A stretch of DNA of 64,000 nt from Methanoregula boonei 6A8. GTDB taxonomy: Archaea > Halobacteriota > Methanomicrobia > Methanomicrobiales > Methanospirillaceae. Under the pieces are notes generated by a model that searched no databases, was not told where the DNA came from, and was given only the letters and a program-made list of their open reading frames with translations. Positions 33,199-42,551 of this stretch are shown in pieces; position 1 is the stretch's first letter; each line of letters begins with the position of its first letter. The stretch covers positions 2,356,001 through 2,420,000 of the forward strand of contig NC_009712.1 in the NCBI RefSeq assembly GCF_000017625.1. The letters run 5' to 3'. The position numbers and the translations under genes were made by a program.

Positions 33199-34895
33199 GA
33201 TCGCGCCAAAACGTGATCTGGCGAATCGTCCACACCTCGGCAAAGATGCGGGTCCTGCTCTATTTTGTGCTCTTTGTCCTGCTGATCGCAATCCTGACCG
33301 TGACCTTCCATGGGTTGTATCCCGAGTTCGAGGGCAGATCTGTTGACTGGGCCCAGTCCCTGCTCTTTGTGATCGAGACCCTCACGACCACCGGGAGCCT
33401 GATCACGTACCACTCGGACGCGATGATCCTCTTTGCAACGGTCACGATGCTCTCTGGAGTGATTATGCTTTTCATGGTCATCCCCCTGATCCTCACGCCG
33501 TACCTCGTTGCCGTGCTCCGCTCGGGGCCGGCGCGCCGGACACCTCACCCCTTGTACCACCACACCGTTATCGTGGGAAACGGGGAGCTCTCCCGTGCGC
33601 TTGTCGAGAGCCTCTCGCTTTCGGAAAAAGAGATCCTGATTGTGGAGGAGGATGAGAAAGCAGCACGCGATCTTGCGCAGCGGCACCTGAGAAGGGCGTT
33701 TGTCATCTGGGGAGAATACGACGACCCGCAGACCTGGGAGCAGGCATGGATACAGAACGCAGACTTTGTGATCCTCTGCGAAAACGAGAGGACAACAGCA
33801 AGCATCATCCTTGGGATACGCGGGATCACCAGGGCGCGGATCATCTCGATTGTGGACAAGATCTCCTTTGACCGGTACCTGCGCTATGCCGGGGCTGAGT
33901 TCGTGCTCTCCCCAAAGCAGGTCACCGGGAGGATCCTTGCCCGGCATGCGGTCCTTAATCCAAGCGGCGACACCGCCTCGCTCATCCCCGGCCTTGACCG
34001 GCTCACCATCAACGGCGAGGAGTTCCCGGAGAAAAATCTCCGCCTGATCCATATCCCGGTGATGCCCGAGAGCAAGGTGGTAGGAATGAACCTGGGCGGG
34101 GTCGACCTCCCCGGGAAGTACGGCGTCGCGGTCCCCTTCCTCTGGAAGGCGGGCAGGTTTATCCCGCAGCCTGATCCTTCCGAGACGATCGATGCCACGA
34201 CATCGCTTTTCCTGTTCGGCCGGGCCGACGCGGTACGCCGGGCCGTACACGAGGAACTAGAGGTGGACAAGGCGCAGATCGGCCATGCCGTGATCGCCGG
34301 GTTCGGGGACGTAGGGTCATCGGCCTATGCCGAGATGATCGCTTCAGGCATTGCCTGCGTGGTTGTAGACGCAAAGAAGTACAACGTGAACGAGGTTCTC
34401 GGGAATGCCGAGAGCGAGGAGATCTTAAACGAGGCCCGGATCGGGGAAGCCCGGTTCTGCATTGTTGCGCTCAACGATGATAACGTCAACATCTTCACCA
34501 CGCTGATGGCGCGCAACCTCAACCCCGGCATCCGCATCCTTGCCCGGGCAAATGATCCCGCGGCCGTGGAAAAACTCTACCGCGCCGGGGCGGATTACGT
34601 TGCACTCCTGCCGCGTATCGGAGGCCAGACCGTGGGGAGGATCGTGCTTGCCGGGACCATCACCATCCTCATCGATCTCCCGGACGGGGAGATCGTGGCG
34701 CTCAAACAGGTGCAGCATTCCCGAGGCCTCTCCGTGGGTACTGTTGCTGCAAAGAGCGGCGTACGGGTGCTCGGCCTTGAGTGTCCGGACCGGGTCATGG
34801 TCCTGCCTCCCGCAACAGAGCACCTGACGGATGGGGATGCAGTGATCGTTACCGGGACCACCGAACAGTTAAAGAAATTCATCCGCTTATTCTAA
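33195..34895 (+). CDS. Potassium-channel-like protein with two RCK/TrkA-N domains
   Basis: Two helices with a re-entrant loop fill the first ~105 residues. The pore signature that should read TVGYGD is replaced by ETLTTTGSLITYHS. Two TrkA-N type NAD-binding units follow, VIVGNGELSRALVES (about 120) and AVIAGFGDVGSSAYAEM (about 360), and TrkA-C-like segments lie between and after them. The 566-residue protein therefore looks like an ion channel with a pair of ligand-gating rings. Ion selectivity is questionable. Start ATG 33195 overlaps the previous stop codon. Confidence 0.87.
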   Translation: MRSRQNVIWRIVHTSAKMRVLLYFVLFVLLIAILTVTFHGLYPEFEGRSVDWAQSLLFVIETLTTTGSLITYHSDAMILFATVTMLSGVIMLFMVIPLILTPYLVAVLRSGPARRTPHPLYHHTVIVGNGELSRALVESLSLSEKEILIVEEDEKAARDLAQRHLRRAFVIWGEYDDPQTWEQAWIQNADFVILCENERTTASIILGIRGITRARIISIVDKISFDRYLRYAGAEFVLSPKQVTGRILARHAVLNPSGDTASLIPGLDRLTINGEEFPEKNLRLIHIPVMPESKVVGMNLGGVDLPGKYGVAVPFLWKAGRFIPQPDPSETIDATTSLFLFGRADAVRRAVHEELEVDKAQIGHAVIAGFGDVGSSAYAEMIASGIACVVVDAKKYNVNEVLGNAESEEILNEARIGEARFCIVALNDDNVNIFTTLMARNLNPGIRILARANDPAAVEKLYRAGADYVALLPRIGGQTVGRIVLAGTITILIDLPDGEIVALKQVQHSRGLSVGTVAAKSGVRVLGLECPDRVMVLPPATEHLTDGDAVIVTGTTEQLKKFIRLF

Positions 34896-34909
34896 CAAAG
34901 GAGAACCGG

Positions 34910-35656
34910 ATGGCACAGGAACTCGGGTGCAGGATGGGACAGGTCGAACAGATGATCCGGTACGCGTACTGGAACAGCAAATCCCAGGGGATCGTGGTCG
35001 GGGTCTCGGGAGGGGTAGACTCGGCGCTTGCCGCAGCCTTCTGCTGCCGGGCAATCGGCCCTGAGAAGGTGCTGGGTCTCTCTCTTCCTGCATCGGTCAG
35101 TAACCCGCAGGATCTTTCTGACGCACAGGAACTCTGCGCCATGCTTGGGATGGAGCACCGGGTGGTACTGATCGATCCTATGCTTGCGGCATTCAAAACG
35201 ATCCCGGGCTTTGTGGAGACCCCCTACCTGCTCGGGAACCTGATGGCCCGGATCCGGATGACCGTGCTGTATTACCACGCAAACCGGGACCACCGCCTTG
35301 TCTGCGGCACTTCCAACCGGAGCGAGGCGATGCTTGGCTACTGCACCAAGTACGGGGACAATGCCGCCGATTTCCAGCCCATTGTCCACCTGTACAAGAC
35401 CGATGTGTACGAGATGGCAAAAGAGGTGAAGATCCCAAAAGCCATTCTCGAAAAGACTCCTTCGGCAGGGCTCTGGGCCGGCCAAAGCGACGAGGGCGAG
35501 ATCGGCCTTTCCTATGCCGAGATCGATGCGGCGCTCAAAAACCTTGAGGCAAACGGCTGGAAGGCAGGGACACCCTCTGAGGAAAAAGTGCTCTCTCGGG
35601 CACAGGCAAATGCCCACAAGCGCCTTGCTGCCCCTAATCTTTTGTCAGTCCCGTAA
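34910..35656 (+). CDS. nadE: NH3-dependent NAD+ synthetase
   Basis: NadE adenylates nicotinate-adenine dinucleotide and amidates it with ammonia. The PP-loop VVGVSGGVDSALAAAF (residues 27-42), GTSNRSEAMLGYCTKYGD and VHLYKTDVYEMAK are all present. The 248-residue length fits the ammonia-dependent class, with no glutaminase domain. AAAGGAG lies upstream of ATG 34910. Its end overlaps the 3' end of the pgi gene on the other strand by 23 bases. Confidence 0.95.
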   Translation: MAQELGCRMGQVEQMIRYAYWNSKSQGIVVGVSGGVDSALAAAFCCRAIGPEKVLGLSLPASVSNPQDLSDAQELCAMLGMEHRVVLIDPMLAAFKTIPGFVETPYLLGNLMARIRMTVLYYHANRDHRLVCGTSNRSEAMLGYCTKYGDNAADFQPIVHLYKTDVYEMAKEVKIPKAILEKTPSAGLWAGQSDEGEIGLSYAEIDAALKNLEANGWKAGTPSEEKVLSRAQANAHKRLAAPNLLSVP

Positions 35657-36347
35657 AAACGTCCGGGTATTTTTCCGGCTCGTTCAAGAATGCGAGTGCA
35701 TCCCGGTTGCTGACCAGCGAATAGAGCGATCCCGTGCATGCCCGGCCGGCTGCGTCCCTTCCTTTTACTGCTGTGAGATGCCGGACCGGGGGAACTTCCG
35801 GATAATGCCGGTTTTTTACGATCCGCCCGTCGTTCATGAGGTAGTATGCCGCCCCGTGCAGGGTCTCGTATTCCCCGTACTCGCTTTCAAACGCGGTGGA
35901 GACAAGGTTTGCGAGAGCAAGCGTTGCATCAGGAGAAGGATTGATGGTGATATGGCCGTAGCCCGGCGGGATCGCCACGCGGGCCCCGGTCCCGGCATGG
36001 ATAAGGACAATATCGTCAAGTGTCCGGGACTGGAGGAGGAAGAAGGCCTCGCCCTGAGTCACTTCGTACAGCTCCGGGTAGCCGGTACCGGCCGGGTCAG
36101 CCGGGTGATAATGCCCCTTGGTCTTGACATACTCGCCGCAGAGGTCACGCGGGGGGATGACGGTAACATCGTACCGGAGCCGGTTTTGCGCAAGCCAGCA
36201 CCGGTCAGGGGCTGACCGGGCAAGATCGCGGTACATGAAATAGAGCGCCCCTGTTTCCGGGCACCGGGGCTCGGCAAGGACGCTCTTCATGTCCCGGACC
36301 GTCCGTATCCCGGGGGCCGGGAGTGCCCCGTTCCACCCGGGGGTCAT
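35634..36347 (-). CDS. pgi: Cupin-type glucose-6-phosphate isomerase
   Basis: This archaeal cupin isomerase interconverts glucose-6-phosphate and fructose-6-phosphate with a bound metal. Metal ligands are expected in GHYHP (about residues 77-81) and in the following YPELYEVTQGEA, where Glu is the active-site base. A later GYGHITIN is also conserved. The 237-residue length is usual. It is downstream of the CARDB gene, its start overlapping that gene's stop by 4 bases; its own end overlaps nadE in the opposite direction. Confidence 0.93.
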   Translation of the reverse strand: MTPGWNGALPAPGIRTVRDMKSVLAEPRCPETGALYFMYRDLARSAPDRCWLAQNRLRYDVTVIPPRDLCGEYVKTKGHYHPADPAGTGYPELYEVTQGEAFFLLQSRTLDDIVLIHAGTGARVAIPPGYGHITINPSPDATLALANLVSTAFESEYGEYETLHGAAYYLMNDGRIVKNRHYPEVPPVRHLTAVKGRDAAGRACTGSLYSLVSNRDALAFLNEPEKYPDVFTGLTKD

Positions 36348-37639
36348 TGTTTCCTCCTCATCACAAAGAAGTAATATCCGGCCGCCGCGATAATGGCGAT
36401 GGCAGCGACAATTTCAGCAGCCTGTACCAGGGGGGATGTGGGAGGTTTTTGGGTGACGGTAACGTTTGCGGTAAAGGTATCGGAGACCTGGCTGTTATCG
36501 AGCTGATCGCGGTACCTGACCTCGGTATCGAGGGGATAGGTCCCGGTTGCGGCATTAGTATCGGCGGATATGGCATAGCGTGCAGTCACGGTTCCACCCG
36601 GGGGGATATCGCCGAGATAGGCCAGGGAATCGTCGCTTGAGAGCGGGGCATAGGTGGTGAGCCGTGCCTCGGCGCTCCGCGCGGTGATCGCACCGGTGTT
36701 CTGGTAGGTGATAGTGATCACGGTATTTGCACCCTGGACTACCTCTGCCGGGGGAGAGACCACGGCAAAGGTGATCTTGCCGGCCACCGGGATACCCACG
36801 GTATCGATCGCGGATGTGACTACGTTACCGTCAGAGTTGGTATAGGTCACTTCCACATCGACCGGATAGGTCTGCTGCTGGGCATTGTCGGAGACCGAGA
36901 CCTTGTACTGGCAGGTGACCGTGCCATTGCGCGGGAAGTCGCCGATCCAGACGCTGTTATCGGTCGGGTAGATGGCGCTGTCACCATGCTGCAGGATCTG
37001 CACGGTTGCTTTGGTCCCATCCTGGTACCCCGTGTTTTTGAGGGTCAGGTTGACATAGCCTTCCGTTCCGACCGCAAGGCCCGACGCCTCGGCGTCCAGT
37101 ACCGTGACCTGGACCACCGGCTGGATCCGGACCGTGAGCGGAATGGTTACGTTTACCGGTGAATACTCCGGGTTGACCTCGTCGCTTGCCGGCTGGTTTG
37201 CCAGGCTGTTCGAGAGATACGAGTACTGCACCTCAAGCGGCAGCGTGTAGGATCCCATGTTCGCATCCGTGGTGATCTTCGCCGTGAACGGTACACTCGT
37301 GATCCCGGGACTCGCAAGATCCCCGAGTGCCTGCGGACCGGTCGTGATGTTGATCGGCGCCCCTCCGGAAGTAAGAGATACCGTCAATAACTTCGCGGTC
37401 GTGGGTATATCCGCCTGATGCAGCGTTCCCTGGTTGAGGAACAGGACATCTGCAGTCCCGCTGTTCTGGATAACTACCGTGATCGTCGCATCCTCACCGG
37501 GCGAAAACTCGTTGGTCCCGGCGATATACGCCGTTATCTGCGGAGAGCCACCGAGATATTTGTCCTGGGCAAGCACCGGCATTACGCAGAGTACCGCCAA
37601 AAGTACGAGAATTATCGCACCGGGGGCAAAAAATCTCAT
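36344..37639 (-). CDS. Secreted CARDB-like repeat protein with C-terminal anchor
   Basis: The 431-residue protein starts with a signal peptide (LVLLAVLCVMPVLA) and ends with a hydrophobic helix and basic tail (YYFFVMRRKQ). In between are Ig-like beta repeats with N-x-G-x-A/T patterns such as TITVVIQNSGTADV, GYVNLTLKNTGYQDG and TVITITYQNTGAITA. These are typical of the CARDB family, found on archaeal cell surfaces, and several sequons suggest glycosylation. The repeats occur about four times at 100-residue spacing. Confidence 0.82.
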   Translation of the reverse strand: MRFFAPGAIILVLLAVLCVMPVLAQDKYLGGSPQITAYIAGTNEFSPGEDATITVVIQNSGTADVLFLNQGTLHQADIPTTAKLLTVSLTSGGAPINITTGPQALGDLASPGITSVPFTAKITTDANMGSYTLPLEVQYSYLSNSLANQPASDEVNPEYSPVNVTIPLTVRIQPVVQVTVLDAEASGLAVGTEGYVNLTLKNTGYQDGTKATVQILQHGDSAIYPTDNSVWIGDFPRNGTVTCQYKVSVSDNAQQQTYPVDVEVTYTNSDGNVVTSAIDTVGIPVAGKITFAVVSPPAEVVQGANTVITITYQNTGAITARSAEARLTTYAPLSSDDSLAYLGDIPPGGTVTARYAISADTNAATGTYPLDTEVRYRDQLDNSQVSDTFTANVTVTQKPPTSPLVQAAEIVAAIAIIAAAGYYFFVMRRKQ

Positions 37640-37724
37640 GGGAGGATCACGCGCCGAAATTTAAGGTACAATTTCTCCGGGATCCTATAAAGCGATGCAA
37701 GGCAAAAAGAAGCGGCGCCCGCAT

Positions 37725-38471
37725 TTAGTAATCCCGGATCTCCACGAATTTTTCCACATCCATGACACCTTTGAGCGCCTGGGTCTGGACAAAACGCCCG
37801 CCCTCACGGATCGCGGCGATCGGGTTTGTGCCGCCTACCGCAGCAATGGAGACGTACTGCGGGCTGCCCGGTACGCCAAGGAGCGGGATATTGGGCACAC
37901 CGACCTCAAGGATCCCGGTAAAGCTGCTCTCCACAAGCTCGTCAAGCACCTGGCCCACGAGCGGCTCTGCCTCCATATGGAACTCCCGGATGTTTGCAAG
38001 GATGTTCCCGCTGCCCTTGCGCATCACATCGTTTACCGAAGTGATCTGCTGGGAGATGAGCACCTGGAGCGGGTCGATGGTGGTATGCTCGTACAGGATG
38101 ATGTGGGTGAACCGGATGGGCGAACGGTCCTCGACTTCCACCACGCCCCCGCCAATCGGATTAATCGGGATGCCGCGCCGGATCAACAGGCCGTCGAAGG
38201 TCAGGCTGCAGACCGTGCAGATTGCGGTAAACCCGTCAGGTACCACGAAGTCCTCGATCTTCTCGTTTGAAGAGGCAAACCGTACCAGGCCGCTCACAGA
38301 AACGCCGGTCTTGTACGCGTCCCTGAGAACCGAGACTGCGTACTCGAAGTCCTCGTTTTTCACAAGGGTTATATTGTAAACGACCTTGCCGGTCCCCTTG
38401 GCGGGATCGTAGGTCACCTGCATCGCGTAGTCGTCAATGCTGTGATTGACAAACTTGAGTGGCCCGGTCAT
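37725..38471 (-). CDS. Stand-alone NrpR-type regulatory domain protein (DUF128)
   Basis: The 248-residue product (ATG 38471; protein MTGPLKFVNHS) matches the C-terminal regulatory domain of the nitrogen repressor NrpR, with VTVGNPIGGG-like DGLLIRRGIPINPIGGGVVEV split as GIPINPIGGG and VGGTNPIAAI. The usual N-terminal winged helix is absent, and so are any DNA-binding residues. It may modulate NrpR by binding 2-oxoglutarate or a partner protein. It is transcribed divergently from the next gene. Confidence 0.8.
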   Translation of the reverse strand: MTGPLKFVNHSIDDYAMQVTYDPAKGTGKVVYNITLVKNEDFEYAVSVLRDAYKTGVSVSGLVRFASSNEKIEDFVVPDGFTAICTVCSLTFDGLLIRRGIPINPIGGGVVEVEDRSPIRFTHIILYEHTTIDPLQVLISQQITSVNDVMRKGSGNILANIREFHMEAEPLVGQVLDELVESSFTGILEVGVPNIPLLGVPGSPQYVSIAAVGGTNPIAAIREGGRFVQTQALKGVMDVEKFVEIRDY

Positions 38472-38532
38472 GATTAGTGATCTCGGCGATTTCAATAGAA
38501 AAATTGTTCTATAAGCCCATAGCAAACTCTAT

Positions 38533-39495
38533 ATGATGGAACAGGACATGCGGGAAAAAGCCAGGAATGCGATGAGGCTCATTCTTGAAGCGGCGAAGTT
38601 TGAGGTCGAAGAGGTTGACGAACCCCTCGATCTTTCGGCCGTAAGGGACGGCGAATGCGTTCTTGTACTCTGCTCAAATGATGCGGAACTCGTCGGGCAG
38701 TTCGACAAGACCAACTACAGCCTCATGGTAGACGACCACGAGATGACCTGCAAGAAACTGCTCTTCACCCTCGAAAAGGACATTACGACCGAGAACTGTA
38801 CCCAGTGGGGTGTCGGGGAGTTTGTCCAGTACGCAGGGGAGGCGGTACTTGCCGACATCGTGGAGCAGGAACTCAAGCTCGACCTCACACCGGGCAAGGC
38901 AAAGGCAAAAAAGGCGGCAGCTGCTGCAGAGGAAGCACCGGCCGAAGACGAGCACTCCGGCATCTCGATCCTCCACTTCCCGGTCAAGCTCTCCGAGCAG
39001 GCCGCGATCCGGACCGCGGGAATCCAGGGCGCGGCAAAACTCCGGTTCATGCCCTACTACCTGATCCACTACACAAGCAGCGGGGAGCAGGTGTACAAGG
39101 ACCGGCGCATCCCCTTTGATGCAGACGGCTGGGGCGCGATCAATGCGATTAACGGCATCAAGCTCGATCTTGACGGGACCAAAGTCGAGGACTCCGAGAT
39201 CCCGGCCAATGCCGAGGTATCCGATGCGCACATCACAAAAGAAGAGGCATCCGAGCGCATGGTGACCGAGCTTATCGAACGGCTCACCCAGAAGGTCAGG
39301 ATCAAGCAGGAAAAGGGCGACGCGATCTTCTATGAGGAAAAGACCCTCAAGCCCGACCGCAAGAACATTACAATCGACACAAAACAGGTCTACATCCCGG
39401 TCTGGCAGATCCGGGGCAAGAAGATCGTGGAGGTCAATGCCTTCACCGGCGAGCTCCTGTCCGAGCCTATGGACGAGGGCGTCGAGGTCTTCTAA
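38533..39495 (+). CDS. Conserved archaeal protein of unknown function
   Basis: The 320-residue protein has an N-terminal alpha/beta region of about 115 residues (EAAKFEVEEVDEPLDLSAV...) and an Ala/Glu/Lys linker around 120-140. A second domain of about 170 residues with LRFMPYYLIHYTSSG and QVYIPVWQIRGKKIVEVNAF completes it. No membrane or metal motifs are seen. I do not recognise it. The next gene begins 14 bases after its stop, so the two are likely co-transcribed. Confidence 0.78.
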   Translation: MMEQDMREKARNAMRLILEAAKFEVEEVDEPLDLSAVRDGECVLVLCSNDAELVGQFDKTNYSLMVDDHEMTCKKLLFTLEKDITTENCTQWGVGEFVQYAGEAVLADIVEQELKLDLTPGKAKAKKAAAAAEEAPAEDEHSGISILHFPVKLSEQAAIRTAGIQGAAKLRFMPYYLIHYTSSGEQVYKDRRIPFDADGWGAINAINGIKLDLDGTKVEDSEIPANAEVSDAHITKEEASERMVTELIERLTQKVRIKQEKGDAIFYEEKTLKPDRKNITIDTKQVYIPVWQIRGKKIVEVNAFTGELLSEPMDEGVEVF

Positions 39496-39508
39496 CTTTT
39501 TTCCTCAT

Positions 39509-40855
39509 ATGATCGTTGTCCTGGGCGGGGGCCCGGCCGGGCGGATAGCCTCGATCCGGCTTGCCTCTGCCGGAAAAAAAGTCACGCTTGTCGAACCCAA
39601 AGGAAAAGAGCAGGGGATCGGCGGGCAGTGCCTCCATTTTGGCTGTATGCCGGTCTGTGCCTTAAACGACGCCGCACGCATCGCTGCAACCACGCGCAGG
39701 TTTTACAAGCGCGGGATGATCGATACCCTGCCCGCGTTCCGGTTCGGAAAACTGATGGACGAGACGTATGTTGTCCAGCAGAAGATCTCGGGCATTCTTG
39801 ATGATGAAACCCGGCAGGCCGGCGTGGATGTGGTGTACGGCAAAGCCGGCCGGGTTGACGGACGACAAGTCTTTATCGGCGACGAGCCGGTTGACTGCGA
39901 GGCTGCGATCATCGCCACCGGTTCCCGGCCCAACATCCCGGCAATCCCCGGCGTTTCGCTCCCCGGGGTGTACACACCGCACACCCTCTGGAGCCTTCGC
40001 GAGCTCCCAAAAAAAATTGCAATCATCGGCGGGAGCGTGATGGCAGCAGAGTTTGCGTACATCTTTTCTGAGTTCGGGAGCGAGGTTACGGTGCTTGCCC
40101 GGAGCGGTTTTTTGAAAAACCTGGACCGGCATCTCCGGGCGGTCGCGATGAAAGAATTATCGGGTGTGAATATACAGGAGGAGACCGAAGTTGCCGGGAT
40201 CGCCGGGACGGACCTGACCACAGGGGTCCGGTACCGGGCTGCCGGAACAGAGAGGGCAATTTCGGCTGATGCCGTGCTGCTCGCAGCTGGCCTGGTGCCA
40301 AACTCCGGCATGGTAACGGGGATCGACAAAGGACCGGATGGCGCGATCATCGTCAACGACCGGATGCAGACAAGCGTGCCCGGCATCTATGCCTGCGGGG
40401 ACGTGGCAGGCGCCCCGTTCCTGACCCCGGTTGCTCGGCACGAGGGCATTGTTGCGGCGGATAATATTCTGGGAAAAGAGCGGCACATGGACTATTCCCG
40501 GATCCCGCAGGCAATCTACCTTGCCCATGAGCTCGCCTTCTGCGGTAGCAGTGGCGAGGGGAGCGCCTCGATTGCCCTGCCCGGCCCGGCAGGGCCGGGA
40601 ACCTACTGGTCGGTGCAATACGGAGATACCGGGCTTGCCAAGCTCTTTGCCGATCCTGCAACGGGTGAGATCGAGGGGATCTGTGCCGCGGGGCCTTCGG
40701 GAGGGACCGTTGCCGCCTATCTTGCGTTTCTCATGCAGCGGGAGATCTCCGTGCACGAATTCGAAGATTTTATCGAGGTCCACCCGTCCACGGACGGGAT
40801 TTATGGTCTTGCCAAATACGCTTCGGAGATTTTCAGGAAGCGGGACTCCTCCTGA
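39509..40855 (+). CDS. FAD-dependent pyridine nucleotide-disulfide oxidoreductase
   Basis: The protein of 448 residues belongs to the dihydrolipoamide dehydrogenase-like family. It has the N-terminal FAD motif VVLGGGPAGRIA and the redox-active pair in GGQCLHFGCMPVCAL (C-x4-C near residues 43-48). A central NAD(P)H motif IAIIGGSVMAAEFA and the late FAD motif GIYACGDVAGAPFL follow, then a dimerisation domain. No lipoyl-dependent complex genes adjoin it, so the partner is unclear. The ATG at 39509 was chosen by family alignment; upstream codons overlap the preceding gene. Confidence 0.92.
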   Translation: MIVVLGGGPAGRIASIRLASAGKKVTLVEPKGKEQGIGGQCLHFGCMPVCALNDAARIAATTRRFYKRGMIDTLPAFRFGKLMDETYVVQQKISGILDDETRQAGVDVVYGKAGRVDGRQVFIGDEPVDCEAAIIATGSRPNIPAIPGVSLPGVYTPHTLWSLRELPKKIAIIGGSVMAAEFAYIFSEFGSEVTVLARSGFLKNLDRHLRAVAMKELSGVNIQEETEVAGIAGTDLTTGVRYRAAGTERAISADAVLLAAGLVPNSGMVTGIDKGPDGAIIVNDRMQTSVPGIYACGDVAGAPFLTPVARHEGIVAADNILGKERHMDYSRIPQAIYLAHELAFCGSSGEGSASIALPGPAGPGTYWSVQYGDTGLAKLFADPATGEIEGICAAGPSGGTVAAYLAFLMQREISVHEFEDFIEVHPSTDGIYGLAKYASEIFRKRDSS

Positions 40856-41154
40856 TCTTTTGTCCTGGAATAACCCTTTTTAAAAAATTACTCAAGACCC
40901 CCCATTACGCCAGCCCTGCCCCCAACAGGGGCGGGGGCGTATGCGATGCACTCGGTATTAACCCGTGTCGGGAGCTGCCCGGAATGCAAGTTATACGGCA
41001 TCATTGCAAACGGCGAATGCCCGAGCGACAGGGGCAGGCCGCAGCCCCCAAGAGCATCAATAAAATTTCAGTTCCAGCCAATCGAAATTTTGGTGGAGGT
41101 TACACAATCAACTCGAATTAATGTACTGATCTCTCAAAAATCATCATTTTGATT
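40856..41154. other. Intergenic stretch with a GC-rich hairpin
   Basis: A T-rich tail follows the flavoprotein stop. Then a GC-rich hairpin lies at about 40914-40938 (CCCTGCCCC and GGGGCGGG arms), followed by an uncertain stretch ending in A+T-rich sequence before the HEPN gene. A short plus-strand frame at 40946 (68 residues, two CxxC-like pairs at its start) has no start signals and is not called. Confidence 0.45.
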
Positions 41155-42294
41155 CTATTTTTTGAATACATCAGCACTACACTCAAATTTTCGCTTTTTC
41201 ATTTCAGGATCGGATGATCCAACTAACATTATGCCAGAGACATTACACGGTCCATGAGAGTTTTTTAATGTATATCTCACGGTCAGCGTCTTCTCGTATC
41301 CATTTGGAACATCTGTTTGAGCTTGTTCGCTACTTTGAAGAATTAATTCTGGCAAATAAGTCATGTCCATCGATTTTTTATCAGCATTAATCAATGTCGC
41401 AATAAGTCTTGTTTCAGTTTTTGAGGGGCGGGGATATCCTGGACGAATTAGTTTGTATATTTCTGCCTTTGATAGGCCAATACACTCGTATATTCCTGTA
41501 AGGAGGGATTCTTCAAGTGTGGACAGATAATTAGTTACGATTGTTTTAATCAACTCAAGGGATTTATTACCGTGGACGATTGAATCCCGAATCTCTTTAA
41601 TTTCCACCCATTCGTTGTACGATTTTCCTTGAATTTCCATTAGCAAATATTTGATACCAGCGAGATTGATCAATTCCGTTGGTTTTTCTTTCCTGTGGTA
41701 ATGGCGTAGGGAATGGTTCGTAATGTTTTCAATATACTTCTCTTTAATTACGGGATTAAGAATTTCAAGACCTAACCAATAACAAGTATACTTTGTAAAG
41801 TGATCTGACTCGAATATCCCCATTCTAAACCAGCGGATGGCGCGTTCAATTCGTTGAGGGAATTTTTTTCGATACGGTATCTCCGTCTCATTCAACTTGC
41901 TGAATAAAATTCCAAATTTCTCGGGATCAAATTCTCTAACTTTACCAAGATTATGTGGCAACACAGTATTCTGGATAAATTCTCGGTCGTGAATTCCATC
42001 ATCCCATTCTATCGCCTTTTCAAAAATCGGTACATCTGTTGGTGTGACTAATTGCAGTGAAATTAGTCCGATTGCAGCATCGAAAAACACTAACGCATCA
42101 TCAATAGCAGATTCGATTTTCTCTGAAGAAATAATTACATCAACTTTACAGCAGTGAAGCCAACGACATTTATCCTCGATTGGTCCAATTGAATCATAAA
42201 TTGTCATCGAACATATTGGAAAATTGAAATCGACCCGCGTTTTCAATTTAAAATTGGTTTTAACGGAATATCGAACTAAATAACTATGACTCAT
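41155..42294 (-). CDS. HEPN-domain protein, ApeA-like
   Basis: The 379-residue protein has an N-terminal beta region (about 1-130) and a helical C-terminal half with the ribonuclease-type HEPN motif R236-D-S-I-V-H241 in EIKEIRDSIVHGNKS. The run IERAIRWFRMGIFESDHF and the following WLGLEIL helix resemble the ApeA-like HEPN family, in which RNases act in anti-phage defence. A TATA-like ATTATATTTTAA (42318-42329, minus) lies 24-35 bases upstream of the start. Composition is markedly A+T-rich, unlike neighbours. Confidence 0.78.
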   Translation of the reverse strand: MSHSYLVRYSVKTNFKLKTRVDFNFPICSMTIYDSIGPIEDKCRWLHCCKVDVIISSEKIESAIDDALVFFDAAIGLISLQLVTPTDVPIFEKAIEWDDGIHDREFIQNTVLPHNLGKVREFDPEKFGILFSKLNETEIPYRKKFPQRIERAIRWFRMGIFESDHFTKYTCYWLGLEILNPVIKEKYIENITNHSLRHYHRKEKPTELINLAGIKYLLMEIQGKSYNEWVEIKEIRDSIVHGNKSLELIKTIVTNYLSTLEESLLTGIYECIGLSKAEIYKLIRPGYPRPSKTETRLIATLINADKKSMDMTYLPELILQSSEQAQTDVPNGYEKTLTVRYTLKNSHGPCNVSGIMLVGSSDPEMKKRKFECSADVFKK

Positions 42295-42551
42295 TTGACT
42301 CCCCAGTTCAGTGTAACTTAAAATATAATAGGGGATAAAATTGCCCTATCGTTCGCGCACGCCCAAAAAGAGAGATGAGCGCCGTTAGTTCTACAAATGT
42401 GTTAGGACATATTTTCACCATATGCATTTTTGTGAGAAGTTGACTCATTCACCTATTCCCTTTTTCGGCGTGGCAGCTGCGTTGTAGGTATTATTACGCT
42501 TGAAGGCGAACGTATGAGACAGACGTTTATCCACCGCCCCGGAGCATTCCC
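42295..42551. other. Intergenic region between HEPN gene and lysS
   Basis: The first third is A+T-rich and carries the HEPN promoter. The remaining ~170 bases hold no gene. Before lysS only weak A/T-rich candidates such as GTATTATTACG (around 42488) could be a promoter. Confidence 0.4.

Noticed and set aside
40946-41152. Short plus-strand frame with two Cys pairs
   Set aside because: No ribosome-binding site, no TATA spacing, and the second half is low in coding character; kept only as an unsupported possibility.
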